A program made the position numbers and the translations under genes. A stretch of 64,000 bases of DNA from Spartobacteria bacterium. Its GTDB lineage: Bacteria > Verrucomicrobiota > Verrucomicrobiia > Chthoniobacterales > UBA10450. Position 1 is the first letter of the stretch. Each line of letters starts with the position of its first letter. Below are positions 1 to 9,046 of this stretch, in pieces. Where the stretch lies: the NCBI GenBank assembly GCA_003167365.1, contig PMTM01000006.1:516391-580390 (forward strand). Reading direction: 5' to 3'. The notes below the pieces were generated by a model. It did no database searches and had not been told where the DNA came from. It was given only the letters and a program-made list of their open reading frames with translations.

Positions 1-41
1 GCGGCATTGCCATTCCGTTTGCGTCATGAGTCACAGGTTCT

Positions 42-362
42 TCATTGGATGTTGAGCGTTGAGCGTTGAGCGTTGGGCGTTGAACGTTTCCTTTCTTCTT
101 TCTTGGGGACAAGCGTCATCCCGCATTTCGGACATTTACCGGGATGATCCGTCACCACTTCGGGGTGCATCGGGCAGGTGTATTTTTGTTTCGCAGCCGT
201 GGCCGACGGCGAAACAGTTGATGACTGCGCGGTTTGCGCGCGAACTGCGTTAGTTACGCAGAGCATTGCTAAGATCGACAACGTTAAAATTTTGGTTATC
301 AAGTTGAAATTGGGTTGAATTGAAAGGTCGGGAGAAAGCGACCGGAGTGGTCGCTTGGACAT
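42..362 (-). CDS. Secreted heavy-metal-binding-domain protein
   Basis: The 106-residue product has a hydrophobic N-terminal segment (about residues 20-42, ending in AVRA) that reads as a signal peptide, then a Ser/Thr/Ala linker. A compact motif follows at about residues 61-87, YTCPMHPEV...[11 protein letters not shown]. This is the short heavy-metal-binding domain often found on copper/zinc efflux proteins and their secreted partners; its Cys, Met and His residues are the expected ligands. The last dozen residues are encoded by a 7-bp tandem repeat and are probably not functional. The role is likely periplasmic metal binding, but the metal is unknown. Confidence 0.75.
   Translation of the reverse strand: MSKRPLRSLSPDLSIQPNFNLITKILTLSILAMLCVTNAVRAQTAQSSTVSPSATAAKQKYTCPMHPEVVTDHPGKCPKCGMTLVPKKEERKRSTPNAQRSTLNIQ
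51..88. repeat. 7-bp tandem repeat (gttgagc-type, about five units)
   Basis: Five consecutive near-identical heptamers (GTTGAGC three times, then GTTGGGC and GTTGAAC) lie at the 3' end of the metal-binding protein gene. They encode part of its C-terminal tail on the minus strand. Unit boundaries and slight divergence are visible directly. Confidence 0.85.
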
Positions 363-430
363 GTGGGTGTAGAGGCGACTGTCTCAGTCGCGGTTCTTCT
401 TTGCGCGTGAGGGCGCGCCCCTACACCTAA
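363..430. repeat. Intergenic inverted repeat, GTGTAG-armed family
   Basis: The outer arms GGTGTAG and CTACACC enclose a second small palindrome (GCGACTG..CAGTCGC). The element fills the gap between two minus-strand genes. It belongs to a loose family that starts with TGTAG(A/C/T)GGC and recurs near 38.8, 46.9, 51.7 and 59.8 kb. It may act as a transcript-end hairpin, though no T-run follows. Confidence 0.6.
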
Positions 431-855
431 ACGCGAGAAGGCGGAGCGTTCGCGAGAATGCTCCCAATCAATTCAACGAATAAAGTTTTCCCGGGGGGAC
501 CGGTATCGAGCAACAACGGCGCAGCATTATGCGACTCCGTCAGAACAATTCGCAATACGACGCTAAGATCGACATCGGAAAAATTAGCATCATCGCGCGC
601 CCAATCTTTCGCGACGGCGGCAAAGACGGCGCGCAAAATTTTGCAGCACAGCAGATTCGAAGAATTCCCTGGTTGCTTTGCTGGCTTGGAATGAAACGGG
701 CATTCGCTCTCGCTTGTATCCGTTTTGGTGGCGACAGCGCCGAGCGCGCAGTGATTGGAAATTGCGATCCAGGAACTGATCGCAATTGCGACGGTCACGC
801 ATCTCGTGATTGCCTTCACGCTGGCTTCAATCGTCGACCTGCCGCCAAGTCTCAA
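427..855 (-). CDS. Hypothetical secreted Cys-containing protein
   Basis: I do not recognise a family. The protein has a hydrophobic segment near residues 18-40 that could be a signal peptide. It then has a short Cys/His-containing stretch (CPFHSKPAKQPG about residue 52, and an LCCK pair about residue 69) and a C-terminal half without obvious domains. The start is uncertain. TTG at 855 overlaps the stop of the upstream MFS gene by four bases (TTGA), which would couple the two. GTG at 819 gives a more typical signal peptide. The overlap suggests co-transcription with the efflux gene. Confidence 0.55.
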   Translation of the reverse strand: MRLGGRSTIEASVKAITRCVTVAIAISSWIAISNHCALGAVATKTDTSESECPFHSKPAKQPGNSSNLLCCKILRAVFAAVAKDWARDDANFSDVDLSVVLRIVLTESHNAAPLLLDTGPPGKTLFVELIGSILANAPPSRV

Positions 856-2168
856 ACGTTTTCTTCCGGCTCGACGATCGGCACCACATCCGGCGCGATT
901 CCTGACGGCGGAATCATATTCCCGGAAACTGCCGGCGCCGGGGACGTGGATTCGGCGTCGGCGCTCACGCGCGGGATACGTGTAGACATGATCATCGCGA
1001 AAAACAGAAGCAGCGCGGCCAAATACCAGGGCGCGCCTGGAACGTTCCAGCCATGTTTCGCATCGATGAAATAGGCAAACGTGAAAGTAAATAGTGCGGG
1101 ACCGATGATGACCGCGATCGCGCGCAGGCTGCTGATCGCACCCTGCAATTCGCCTTGCTCACGTTCGCTCACGCGCCGCGTCATCATTCCCTGGGCGGCC
1201 GGGCCGGAAATGGACCAGATCATCATGACCGGAATGGAAATGAAATAACCCAATCCAGTGCGGGCGAGACCGGCGATGGCCATGCCGAGGCCGCCGAAAA
1301 ATTGGCCGACATAAAGTGTCCGGCGTTCGCCCAGACGCGCCACGATCGGTCGGACGAGCGCAGCGGAGATTACCACCGAACAGGCGCCAACGACGGCGAG
1401 CGACAAACCAATTGTTCCTTCTTTCCAGGCGTAACGAAAAATCGCATAGAGCGCCCAAACGTTAAAAACTTCGTGTGCGACGTAGCCGATGAATTGGATG
1501 GTCGCGAGCTGGAACAATTCCGGGTGCGAGCGAAGCAGGACGAGCGAGCCGACCGGATTAGCGCGGCGCAAGGTAAAGTCTTGGCGACGATCTTTCGGCA
1601 GCGATTCCGGCAGGACAAAGAAACCGTAGAGCGCGTTCGCGAGACTCAGGCCACCCGCGACCCAGAATGGGAGTCGGGGATCGGAATTGCCGAGCAATCC
1701 GCCGAGCGCGGGACCAAGAATAAATCCCACTCCGAAGGCTGCGCCAATGAGACCGAAGGCGCCCGCTCGTTTTTCCGGTTCTACGACGTCGGAGATGTAA
1801 GCCATGCCCGTGGAGATGCTCGCGGCAGTAATTCCAGAAATGACGCGGCCGAGAAAAAGCCAGCCGATGGTCGGCGCCATCGCCATGACGAGATAATCAA
1901 GACCGAGTCCGAGATTCGAGAGGAGCACGACCGGTCGTCGCCCAAATCGATCGGAGAGTACGCCGAGCACCGGCGAGAAAAAAAACTGCATCAATGCGAA
2001 GACGGTGCCGAAAATACCGAACCACTTCGCCGCGCTCGTAGCGTCGCCCCCGAGAAAATTCAAAACCAGCTTGGGCAACACCGGCGCAATCAATCCGAGC
2101 GCAAGCATGTCGAGCGTGACGGTGACGAAAATAAAGATGACGGCGGCTTTACGTGGTTTCAGCATCAT
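852..2168 (-). CDS. MFS efflux transporter, TetA/TCR-like
   Basis: A 438-residue inner-membrane protein with about twelve hydrophobic segments. The loop between helices 2 and 3 carries the major-facilitator signature (GVLSDRFGRRPVVL, about residues 70-83). The helix 4-5 region (GRVISGITAAS...GMAYISDV) and the glycine-rich motif C (GAAFGVGFILGPALGG) match the drug:proton antiporters of the tetracycline-resistance type. This family exports small molecules using the proton gradient; the substrate cannot be read from sequence. The C-terminal 30 residues are a hydrophilic tail. The gene is probably transcribed together with the downstream secreted protein. Confidence 0.85.
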   Translation of the reverse strand: MMLKPRKAAVIFIFVTVTLDMLALGLIAPVLPKLVLNFLGGDATSAAKWFGIFGTVFALMQFFFSPVLGVLSDRFGRRPVVLLSNLGLGLDYLVMAMAPTIGWLFLGRVISGITAASISTGMAYISDVVEPEKRAGAFGLIGAAFGVGFILGPALGGLLGNSDPRLPFWVAGGLSLANALYGFFVLPESLPKDRRQDFTLRRANPVGSLVLLRSHPELFQLATIQFIGYVAHEVFNVWALYAIFRYAWKEGTIGLSLAVVGACSVVISAALVRPIVARLGERRTLYVGQFFGGLGMAIAGLARTGLGYFISIPVMMIWSISGPAAQGMMTRRVSEREQGELQGAISSLRAIAVIIGPALFTFTFAYFIDAKHGWNVPGAPWYLAALLLFFAMIMSTRIPRVSADAESTSPAPAVSGNMIPPSGIAPDVVPIVEPEENV

Positions 2169-2216
2169 CTGCGGGTTGTTTCTCTTTTTTTAATCTGTGA
2201 AGATTTGCGTTAGGCT

Positions 2217-2732
2217 GTGGATACAAATTTGATCACGCGACTCTCATACCTCTCGCCCAAGACTCAAGTGCGCGAGAGCCCGATTCACGGACGCGGATTG
2301 TTTGCCACTGCGAATATTGCGAAAGGCGAGGTCGTTGCCGTCAAGGGTGGGCACATCATCACCCGCGAAGAAGTGCGCGACGTTAACGCGCGGCTCGGAC
2401 CAGTGGAGATTCAGATTGGCGACGATTTGTTCATCGCGCCGGTGAGGGATGAAGAACGAGAGCCGTCGATGTTGTACAGCAATCATTCGTGCGATCCGAA
2501 CCTCGGCCTCCGGGGCGAGATTACGTTCGTAGCCATGCGCGACATTCGCGGGAGCGAAGAACTTACTCACGATTGGGCGATGACCGATGACGACGATTCA
2601 TCAACGAAGTGCAGCTGTGGCTCACGAAACTGCCGCGGCACACTGACCGGCAAAGATTGGCAGCGTCCGGAATTGCAAAAGCGTTACGCAGGATATTTCT
2701 CGGCGTATCTGGCGGAGAAAATCGCGCAGTGA
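2217..2732 (+). CDS. SET-domain protein methyltransferase
   Basis: A stand-alone 171-residue SET domain. It shows the opening motif SPIHGRGLFA (residues 21-30), the cofactor motif NHSCDPN (89-95), the ELTHDWA motif (115-121, where many family members have ELTYDY) and a post-SET zinc cluster, C132-x-C134-x4-C139. SET enzymes move a methyl group from SAM to lysine side chains; bacterial substrates are mostly unknown. The start is GTG at 2217, as no ATG fits. The gene overlaps the following glycosyltransferase gene by four bases (GTGA), so the two are probably translated as a pair. Confidence 0.8.
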   Translation: MDTNLITRLSYLSPKTQVRESPIHGRGLFATANIAKGEVVAVKGGHIITREEVRDVNARLGPVEIQIGDDLFIAPVRDEEREPSMLYSNHSCDPNLGLRGEITFVAMRDIRGSEELTHDWAMTDDDDSSTKCSCGSRNCRGTLTGKDWQRPELQKRYAGYFSAYLAEKIAQ

Positions 2733-3979
2733 AACCTTCGCACCAGACGCCGAAAGTATCGGTTATCATTGCAACTTATAATTATAGTTCGGTTTTGCGC
2801 TACGCGATCGCCACGGTGTTGTGGCAGACATTTCAAGACTTCGAACTCATCGTCGTCGGCGATTGCTGCACCGATGACTCGGAAGAGGTGGTACGCTCAT
2901 TCGGAGATCCGCGTGTCCGCTGGTCAAACCTGAAGGAGAACTCTGGCAGTAAAGGGCTGCCGCTAAATGCGGGCCTCGAGATCGCCCGCGGTGAATTGAT
3001 CGCTTACATTGCACACGATGATCTATGGCATCCGGAGCATCTCCAGATAATCGTCGACGCGATCAATAGCGACGATGGCGACCTGGCCTATAGCGTTGCT
3101 CTGTACGTGCCTCCGCCGGGAGAATTGGAGCGCCGCTTATCGGGAGTTTTTCCCGAAGAGGTCTTTTCTCCAGGCAATTGCCTTATTCATTCAACTGTAG
3201 TGCATCGCAAGAGCTTGATCGACGACTTGGGCGCATGGCCCGACTACAGAACAACGCAGCTTCCGCCGGATTATGTCTTCTTCGATCGCGCCGCTGCAGC
3301 AGGTAAGCGACTTGTGCCGGTTCCGAGACTTACCGTCTGGAAATTTAACGCGAGCAGCCGGCCAGGGTGTTATCAGGAGAAGCGATGGGACGAGCAAGCG
3401 CATTATTTCGAACTGCTACGCGACGATCCGGCGCTAGCAGAGAAGGAGCTCATTGCTGTCGCTCGTTCAGCGATGATTTACGGGTTGGAACCGCTCCGTA
3501 TGCAACGGCCGGGTCGCGATGCGCCGCCAGGAGCCTATGTTCACCACCTTCGGCAGATCCGCGGACTGGAAAAAATCGAGCCGACGGAGCGGCTGCCGCT
3601 CTTTCCGGAAGGGGCGCCTTTCGGGATTGAGCTAGCGCAACCGATGCCAAAAGAAGTCGACCCCGGCCAACGCCTCGAACTGGAGGTGCGCGTCCGCAAC
3701 GACAGCGACTTCTTCCTTAGCAGTGAAGCTCCATTTCCGTTGCACCTAAGTTACCACTGGCTAAATGCCGATTCCTCGCACGCAGTGTTCGACGGTCTGC
3801 GGTCGCGATTCATGCCTCCCTTGGAGCCACACACCACGCTCCATTACTTCATCACGGTGCTGGCACCAGCTGAATCGGGGTTTTACCGTCTGCAACCCGC
3901 TCTCGTGCAGGAGAACGTGCGTTGGTTTGATGGAGTCGCGCGCGGAGAATTTCCTGTTGTGAAGGTCGGCGCGGAATGA
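2729..3979 (+). CDS. Family 2 glycosyltransferase with C-terminal beta-sandwich-like domain
   Basis: The 416-residue protein begins with a GT-A fold: VSVIIATYN (residues 10-18), the acidic DCCTDDSEE stretch and the metal-binding HDD (about 96-98). After about residue 285 comes a separate region of roughly 130 residues rich in beta-type sequence (PGQRLELEVRVRNDS...), resembling the sugar-recognition domains on some polysaccharide exporters. GTG at 2729 was chosen because it overlaps the SET gene stop; the frame stays open further upstream inside the SET gene. It probably adds a sugar to a cell-surface glycan. The substrate and the function of the C-terminal domain are not known. Confidence 0.78.
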   Translation: MKPSHQTPKVSVIIATYNYSSVLRYAIATVLWQTFQDFELIVVGDCCTDDSEEVVRSFGDPRVRWSNLKENSGSKGLPLNAGLEIARGELIAYIAHDDLWHPEHLQIIVDAINSDDGDLAYSVALYVPPPGELERRLSGVFPEEVFSPGNCLIHSTVVHRKSLIDDLGAWPDYRTTQLPPDYVFFDRAAAAGKRLVPVPRLTVWKFNASSRPGCYQEKRWDEQAHYFELLRDDPALAEKELIAVARSAMIYGLEPLRMQRPGRDAPPGAYVHHLRQIRGLEKIEPTERLPLFPEGAPFGIELAQPMPKEVDPGQRLELEVRVRNDSDFFLSSEAPFPLHLSYHWLNADSSHAVFDGLRSRFMPPLEPHTTLHYFITVLAPAESGFYRLQPALVQENVRWFDGVARGEFPVVKVGAE

Positions 3980-4044
3980 GCACCGTTGTCGGCGGATACG
4001 CTTTGCGCTTGCTTGTTTGAAGCGACGTTCTTTCTTATCGAAAC

Positions 4045-4569
4045 ATGACGTCACAGCCGTCGAAGGATCCACCACTAGTCACTGCCAAAGGTGAGCCGCT
4101 AGTTCCTTTGCCCGCGGGCATCAACTTTCGTCCAGCAATCACGCATCTGGATGCGCGGGGGAGTGTTTGCGAAATGCTTGATCCTCGCTGGCAATGGCAT
4201 CCCGATCCGCTTGTTTTTGTCTATATGTTTACGCTTAGGCCCGGCATGGTGAAGGGCTGGGGCCTTCACAAAAAACATGAGGACCGTTACTTCGTTCTCG
4301 CTGGAGAAATGGAGATCGTCTTCTTTGACACGCGCCCGGGCTCGCCCACCGTGAATCAAGTCTCCAATTTCGTTCTTTCCGAATATAATCGCGGGCTCCT
4401 TAACATTCCGGCCGGCATCTGGCATGCTAACCGCAACCTGGGAGAGAAGGATGTAATCTGTGTGAATTTTCCTACCCAACCGTACCAACACGACGATCCG
4501 GACAAATACCGTTTGCCCCTCGATACCGATCAGATTCCGTACAAGTTTGAAAATTTGAGCGGCTGGTAG
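4045..4569 (+). CDS. Cupin-fold protein related to dTDP-sugar 3,5-epimerases
   Basis: The 174-residue sequence fits a single RmlC-like jelly roll: GMVKGWGLHKKHEDRYFVLAG (about residues 69-89), with His residues in the barrel, then a second barrel strand with PAGIWHAN. Sugar-nucleotide epimerases and their cupin relatives share this layout. The family's catalytic His/Tyr pair cannot be confirmed here, so a specific epimerase name would be too strong. Its position just after the glycosyltransferase favours a role in making or modifying activated sugars. Confidence 0.6.
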   Translation: MTSQPSKDPPLVTAKGEPLVPLPAGINFRPAITHLDARGSVCEMLDPRWQWHPDPLVFVYMFTLRPGMVKGWGLHKKHEDRYFVLAGEMEIVFFDTRPGSPTVNQVSNFVLSEYNRGLLNIPAGIWHANRNLGEKDVICVNFPTQPYQHDDPDKYRLPLDTDQIPYKFENLSGW

Positions 4570-4599
4570 TTTAGCGACGACCATTCCGCGTCGCGGCTC

Positions 4600-5217
4600 A
4601 TGTACATTCCTCCGTTCAACCGCGTGGAAGATCGACAGGCGATCAACGGGTTCATTCATGCGCACGGCTTCGCGACGCTCATTACCGACAACGGTGGCCA
4701 ACCGTGGGCGAGTCATTTGCCGGTCTTGTTAGAGGAAAACGCGAATGGATGGGGAACGTTGCGCAGTCATATGGCCCGCGCTAACGAGCAGTGGCGCGAA
4801 TTGGAATCAGAACAAGAGGTGCTCTGCATTTTTCATGGGCCGCACGCCTATATTTCGCCGTCCTGGTACGTGATGCAGCACACCGTGCCGACTTGGAACT
4901 ACGCCGCGGTGCATGTTTACGGCATTCCCCGGCTCGCGGACGAGATCGTGCTCAAGCAAATTGTGATCGAGACGACGAACAAGTACGAATCGTCGATGCC
5001 GAAGCCATGGACGATCCCGCTGTCCGAACGGGAGATGGACGCGATGCTGAAAGCCATCGTTGGCTTCACCATCGAAATCACGCGGGTGGAAGCGAAGTTT
5101 AAGTTTGGTCAAAATCGCTCTAAAGAAGATCAGGAAAGTATGTTGAGCGCCTTGCAGCAATCGACGGATTCGGGCAGCCGGGATTTGGCCGAATTCATAC
5201 GCAGTCACACCGACTGA
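4600..5217 (+). CDS. PaiB-family FMN-binding protein
   Basis: The 205 residues match the PaiB-type flavin-binding split barrel throughout: an opening MYIPPFNR, the central FHGPHAYISPSWY (about residues 79-91) and TWNYAAVHVYG, and the C-terminal K-P-W-T...IVGFTIEITR. In Bacillus the family founder was described as a negative regulator of sporulation and protease genes. The biochemical activity is still unclear, though FMN binding is expected. It starts 30 bases after the cupin gene and may share its transcript. Confidence 0.85.
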   Translation: MYIPPFNRVEDRQAINGFIHAHGFATLITDNGGQPWASHLPVLLEENANGWGTLRSHMARANEQWRELESEQEVLCIFHGPHAYISPSWYVMQHTVPTWNYAAVHVYGIPRLADEIVLKQIVIETTNKYESSMPKPWTIPLSEREMDAMLKAIVGFTIEITRVEAKFKFGQNRSKEDQESMLSALQQSTDSGSRDLAEFIRSHTD

Positions 5218-5241
5218 ACATGAAGCGACTATCCGACGAAG

Positions 5242-6672
5242 TTAGTACCGGTAATGCTCTGACTTAAACGGGCCGTCGACGGGGACGCCGAGGTAATCGG
5301 CTTGCTCCTTGGTCAACTTTGTGAGCTTAACGCCGATCTTTTCCAGGTGCAGGCGCGCGACTTCTTCGTCGAGTTTCTTAGATAAAACGTAAACGCCGAC
5401 TTTGTAGGTGTCTTTGTTCTTCCAGAGATCGAGTTGCGCGAGCACTTGATTGGAAAATGAATTCGACATGACGAAGCTCGGGTGACCGGTGGCGCAGCCG
5501 AGATTCACCAGGCGGCCTTCCGCGAGCATGAAAATCTCGTGGCCATCCGGGAATGTATATTTATCTACCTGCGGCTTGATGTTGGTGTGCTTCACACCTT
5601 TCGCGTCGTTAAGCGCATCGACCTGAATCTCATTATCGAAGTGCCCGATGTTGCAAACGATTGCCTGGTCTTTCATCCGCTCCATATGCGTGAGCTTGAT
5701 GATGTCGACATTACCCGTGGCAGCGACGTAAATGTCGCCGCGGCCGAGCGTGTCTTCGATGGCGGTAACTTCGTAGCCTTCCATCGCCGCTTGCAACGCG
5801 TTGATCGGATCGATCTCAGTAATGACAACGCGCGCGCCCTGGCCGCGCAATGATTGCGCGCAACCTTTGCCGACGTCGCCATAGCCGCACACGACCGCGA
5901 TTTTACCGGCGATCATGACATCGAGCGCGCGATTCAATCCATCGACCAGCGAATGCCGGCAGCCGTAGAGATTGTCGAACTTCGACTTCGTGACCGAATC
6001 GTTCACGTTGATCGCCGGAACGAGCAGCTTCTTTTCCTGGTGCATCTTGTAGAGACGATGCACGCCGGTCGTCGTTTCCTCGGAAACGCCGCGCCAATCT
6101 TTGACGATTTCATGCCAGCGATACGGATTCTCGCGTTGCACTTCGATCAACAAATCCTTGATGACCTGTTCTTCCTTATTTGCGGATTTCGATTTCGCCC
6201 AGTCACTGCCCTCCTCAAGCTCGTAACCTTTGTGAATGAGAAGTGTCGCGTCGCCACCATCATCTACGATCAGCTGCGGGCCTTTGCCGTCAGGATGCGA
6301 GAGCGCCTGATAAGTGCACCACCAGTATTCCTCCAGGCTTTCGCCTTTCCATGCGAATACGGAAACGCCCGTTTTCGCGATGGCGGCGGCAGCATGATCT
6401 TGCGTCGAAAAAATATTGCAGCTCGCCCAGCGAATACTCGCGCCAAGATCGACGAGCGTTTCGATCAACACCGCGGTCTGGATCGTCATGTGCAACGAAC
6501 CGGTCACCCGCACCCCGGCCAGCGGCTTGGTCTTCGCGTATTTTCCGCGGATCGACATCAATCCCGGCATTTCCTTTTCCGCGATGGAAATCTCTTTCCG
6601 GCCCCAGTCCGCCAAACTGATGTCGGCGACTTTGTAATCCTGTTTTGTGTTCGTTTTTGTTGTGCTGATCAT
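5242..6672 (-). CDS. ahcY: Adenosylhomocysteinase
   Basis: This NAD-dependent enzyme splits S-adenosylhomocysteine into adenosine and homocysteine and so relieves inhibition of methyltransferases. The 476-residue sequence is full length. It has [12 protein letters not shown], the NAD-binding [17 protein letters not shown] (about residues 263-279), CNIGHFDNE and the family C-terminus ending SEHYRY. It lies five bases downstream of metK, on the same strand. Together they form a SAM-recycling operon read away from the SahR-like regulator. Confidence 0.97.
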   Translation of the reverse strand: MISTTKTNTKQDYKVADISLADWGRKEISIAEKEMPGLMSIRGKYAKTKPLAGVRVTGSLHMTIQTAVLIETLVDLGASIRWASCNIFSTQDHAAAAIAKTGVSVFAWKGESLEEYWWCTYQALSHPDGKGPQLIVDDGGDATLLIHKGYELEEGSDWAKSKSANKEEQVIKDLLIEVQRENPYRWHEIVKDWRGVSEETTTGVHRLYKMHQEKKLLVPAINVNDSVTKSKFDNLYGCRHSLVDGLNRALDVMIAGKIAVVCGYGDVGKGCAQSLRGQGARVVITEIDPINALQAAMEGYEVTAIEDTLGRGDIYVAATGNVDIIKLTHMERMKDQAIVCNIGHFDNEIQVDALNDAKGVKHTNIKPQVDKYTFPDGHEIFMLAEGRLVNLGCATGHPSFVMSNSFSNQVLAQLDLWKNKDTYKVGVYVLSKKLDEEVARLHLEKIGVKLTKLTKEQADYLGVPVDGPFKSEHYRY

Positions 6673-6677
6673 AAAAT

Positions 6678-7856
6678 TTATTTCGCCGCGGCCCTAAGCG
6701 CGTCGGCTTTGTCGGTTTTTTCCCACGTGATGACGTCAAGATCATCAACCCGTCCGAAATGACCGTAGTTGGTGGTCTTGCGATAAATCGGTCGCAGCAA
6801 ATTCAATTGCTTGATGATGTTAGCTGGTTTGAAACTAAAAACCTCGCACACAGCGCGTTCGAGCTTATCATCGCTTACTTTGCCGGTGCCAAAGGTATCG
6901 ATGCTGACGCTGACCGGTTCCGGATGACCGATGGCGTAGGCGAACTGCACTTCGCACCGATCGGCCAGACCGGATGCGACCACGTTTTTCGCGACCCAGC
7001 GTCCCATGTATGCAGCCGAGCGATCGACCTTGCTCGGATCTTTCCCCGAAAAAGCGCCACCGCCATGGCGTCCCATTCCACCGTAAGTATCGACAATGAT
7101 TTTGCGGCCGGTGATACCGGCGTCGCCTTCAGGACCGCCGACGACGAAGCGTCCGGTCGGGTTAATCAAGTAAGTCGTCTTTTTATCGAGCCATTCGGCC
7201 GGCATTACCTTTTTGATGAGCAATTCGGTCAACGTTTCGTGAATTTCTTTTTGTTTAACGTCGGCCGCGTGCTGAGTGGAAACGACCACTGCGGAAGCGC
7301 GCACCGGTTTGTGTCCGTCGTATTCAATTGAGACTTGCGTCTTCGCGTCCGGTCGCAGCCACGGAATCTCGCCCGATTTGCGGAGCCGCGCCAGTTCACG
7401 CCCAAGTTTATGCGCAAACGAAATCGGCGCTGGCATCAGCTCCGGCGTTTCGTTGCAGGCAAAACCAAACATGAGCCCCTGATCACCCGCGCCTTGTTCG
7501 GCGGTGCCTTTGCCTTCCGCCGCTGCTTGATCGACACCTTGTTTAATGTCGCGCGATTGCTCCGTGATTTCGCATACGACCCGACAGGTATCGGCGTGAA
7601 AAATGCAATCATTGTTCACATAACCAATGCTGCGGACTGCGTCGCGAACTTGGTCGGTGAAATCGAAGCGCGCGTTACTCGTGATCTCGCCGGCCAGCAC
7701 GACGAGATTGCCCTTGGCCAGTGTTTCGCACGCGACGCGGCTGAGCGGGTCCTGCTCGAGACAAGCATCGAGAATGTAATCGCTGATGGTGTCGCAAACC
7801 TTATCGGGATGACCTTCGGTTACCGATTCGGAGGAAAAAATAAAACGACGAGACAT
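6678..7856 (-). CDS. metK: S-adenosylmethionine synthetase
   Basis: MetK makes SAM from methionine and ATP. The 392-residue protein carries the family signatures [11 protein letters not shown] near the N-terminus, [12 protein letters not shown] (about residues 121-132) and the phosphate-binding [16 protein letters not shown] (about 265-280). It is the first gene of the metK-ahcY operon. The 129-base divergent gap to the SahR-like gene holds two short palindromes that are candidate operator half-sites. No SAM-binding riboswitch could be drawn in that leader. Confidence 0.97.
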   Translation of the reverse strand: MSRRFIFSSESVTEGHPDKVCDTISDYILDACLEQDPLSRVACETLAKGNLVVLAGEITSNARFDFTDQVRDAVRSIGYVNNDCIFHADTCRVVCEITEQSRDIKQGVDQAAAEGKGTAEQGAGDQGLMFGFACNETPELMPAPISFAHKLGRELARLRKSGEIPWLRPDAKTQVSIEYDGHKPVRASAVVVSTQHAADVKQKEIHETLTELLIKKVMPAEWLDKKTTYLINPTGRFVVGGPEGDAGITGRKIIVDTYGGMGRHGGGAFSGKDPSKVDRSAAYMGRWVAKNVVASGLADRCEVQFAYAIGHPEPVSVSIDTFGTGKVSDDKLERAVCEVFSFKPANIIKQLNLLRPIYRKTTNYGHFGRVDDLDVITWEKTDKADALRAAAK

Positions 7857-7951
7857 GGTGAAATATTGAAACGTTAAAAAGTTGAACCGAAGCCTAAAGC
7901 TGAGTCCGGAAACCCGAATCCCAGAAGTTCAGGCCTGGATCATATTGACCA

Positions 7952-7972
7952 ATCATGATACGTAGATATATC
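7952..7972. promoter_or_regulatory. Candidate operator between metK and the SahR-like gene
   Basis: Two perfect 8-bp palindromes, ATCATGAT (7952-7959) and GATATATC (7965-7972), have centres 13 bp apart. They sit in the only AT-rich part of the divergent gap, just upstream of the regulator start codon. ArsR-family repressors bind short AT-rich inverted repeats of this kind. The assignment rests on position and symmetry only. Confidence 0.4.
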
Positions 7973-7985
7973 GTTTCCCATCCGA

Positions 7986-8921
7986 ATGACGTCAACCATA
8001 AATTTGCTGCGCATCCTCGCGGACCCGACGCGGCTTCGTTTGCTTCTCTTGCTCGAACAGGAGGAGCTCTCCGTCGCGGAATTGCAGGAGATTCTGAGCA
8101 TGGGCCAATCCCGCATTTCGAGTCATCTCGCGCAATTGAAGCGGGCTGGAGTTGTGGACGATCGCCGTGCGGGAAAGAATGTTTACTACGGGCCGGCCAA
8201 GCGCGGCGATCGAAGCGGTGCGCTGACGCGAGTGAATGAAATGGTGCGGACGCTTGCCCGCGAACTGCCGGACACAGCGCGAGATCGGACGGCGCTGAAA
8301 TTGACTTTGCGGAAGCGTCAGGACAAAGCGCGCGAATATTTCGACGAGCTCGCCGGAAAATTCGGACGCAGTCATTGTCCCGGTCGCTCGTGGGAAGCGC
8401 TGGCGCACACGCTCATCTCGCTCTTGCCCGCGCTGAGCGTGGCCGATCTCGGTGCGGGCGAAGGGACACTCTCACAGCTACTCGCAAAGAAGGCGCGGAA
8501 AGTCATCGCGATCGATAACTCGCCCAAGATGGTCGAGTTCGGTTCGCAATTGGCCAAGCGGCACGGTTTCAAAAATCTCGAATACCGGCTGGGCGATATC
8601 GAAGATCCGCCGATTGCCAAGAACCATGTCGATCTTGCTGTGCTCAGCCAGGCCTTACATCACGCCATTCGCCCGGAGCGCGCGATCGCCAGCGCGCATC
8701 GCATTTTAAAAAAAGGCGGGCGGCTCGTCGTGCTCGATTTACTTAGCCACAGTTTCGACAAAGCGCGCGAGCTTTACGCCGATCACTGGATGGGTTTCAG
8801 CGAAGTGCAATTGCACGAGTTTCTCGAGAAGGCGGGATTTAAGGAGATCGACGTCCGGGTTGTTTCTCGGGAGAAGCAAAGTCCGCAGTTTCAGACGGTC
8901 TTCGCGACCGGAGTGAAGTAA
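7986..8921 (+). CDS. SahR-type ArsR-family regulator fused to a methyltransferase-like domain
   Basis: Residues 1-90 form an ArsR winged helix (LLRILADPTRLRLLLLLEQE, then the recognition region SMGQSRISSHLAQLKRAGVV). From about residue 115 a class I methyltransferase fold follows, with the SAM/SAH-binding VADLGAGEGTLSQLL, IAIDNSPKM and GGRLVVLDL. Proteins of this architecture include SahR, an S-adenosylhomocysteine-responsive repressor of methionine-cycle genes. The divergent position opposite metK-ahcY fits that role. The methyltransferase half probably senses SAH, but true methyl transfer cannot be excluded. A 33-bp copy of its 3' end recurs at 12895-12927. Confidence 0.85.
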   Translation: MTSTINLLRILADPTRLRLLLLLEQEELSVAELQEILSMGQSRISSHLAQLKRAGVVDDRRAGKNVYYGPAKRGDRSGALTRVNEMVRTLARELPDTARDRTALKLTLRKRQDKAREYFDELAGKFGRSHCPGRSWEALAHTLISLLPALSVADLGAGEGTLSQLLAKKARKVIAIDNSPKMVEFGSQLAKRHGFKNLEYRLGDIEDPPIAKNHVDLAVLSQALHHAIRPERAIASAHRILKKGGRLVVLDLLSHSFDKARELYADHWMGFSEVQLHEFLEKAGFKEIDVRVVSREKQSPQFQTVFATGVK

Positions 8922-9007
8922 TCCGTTCCTGCTTTGCCGAACTAAGAGGTGTTTCGATTCCAGGCTAACTGGGTGAGTTCTTTGTCATCGACTCCCGGAA
9001 AAAGCGT

Positions 9008-9019
9008 GAGCTATAGTTC
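9008..9019 (+). promoter_or_regulatory. Conserved upstream patch shared by both cyclase genes
   Basis: GAGCTATAGTTC here and GAGATATAGTTC at 13035-13046 lie 39 and 35 bases before the two cyclase start codons, in otherwise diverged leaders. TATAGT could be a -10 element. No convincing -35 hexamer sits at a normal distance in either copy. Confidence 0.35.
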
Positions 9020-9046
9020 CTTCAGTCGGGCGAGCGTTCCCATGCC

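Noticed and set aside
1155-2213. A 352-residue open frame on the plus strand
   Set aside because: It lies antisense to the MFS transporter and has the Arg/Glu/Asp/His-rich composition of a shadow frame; the membrane helices on the other strand are unmistakable.
5854-6762. A 302-residue open frame opposite ahcY
   Set aside because: ahcY is certain on the minus strand, and the plus-strand product has no recognisable domain.
7857-7985. SAM or SAH riboswitch ahead of metK-ahcY
   Set aside because: No stem arrangement or conserved core of the SAM or SAH riboswitch classes could be drawn, and a SahR-type protein regulator lies opposite.
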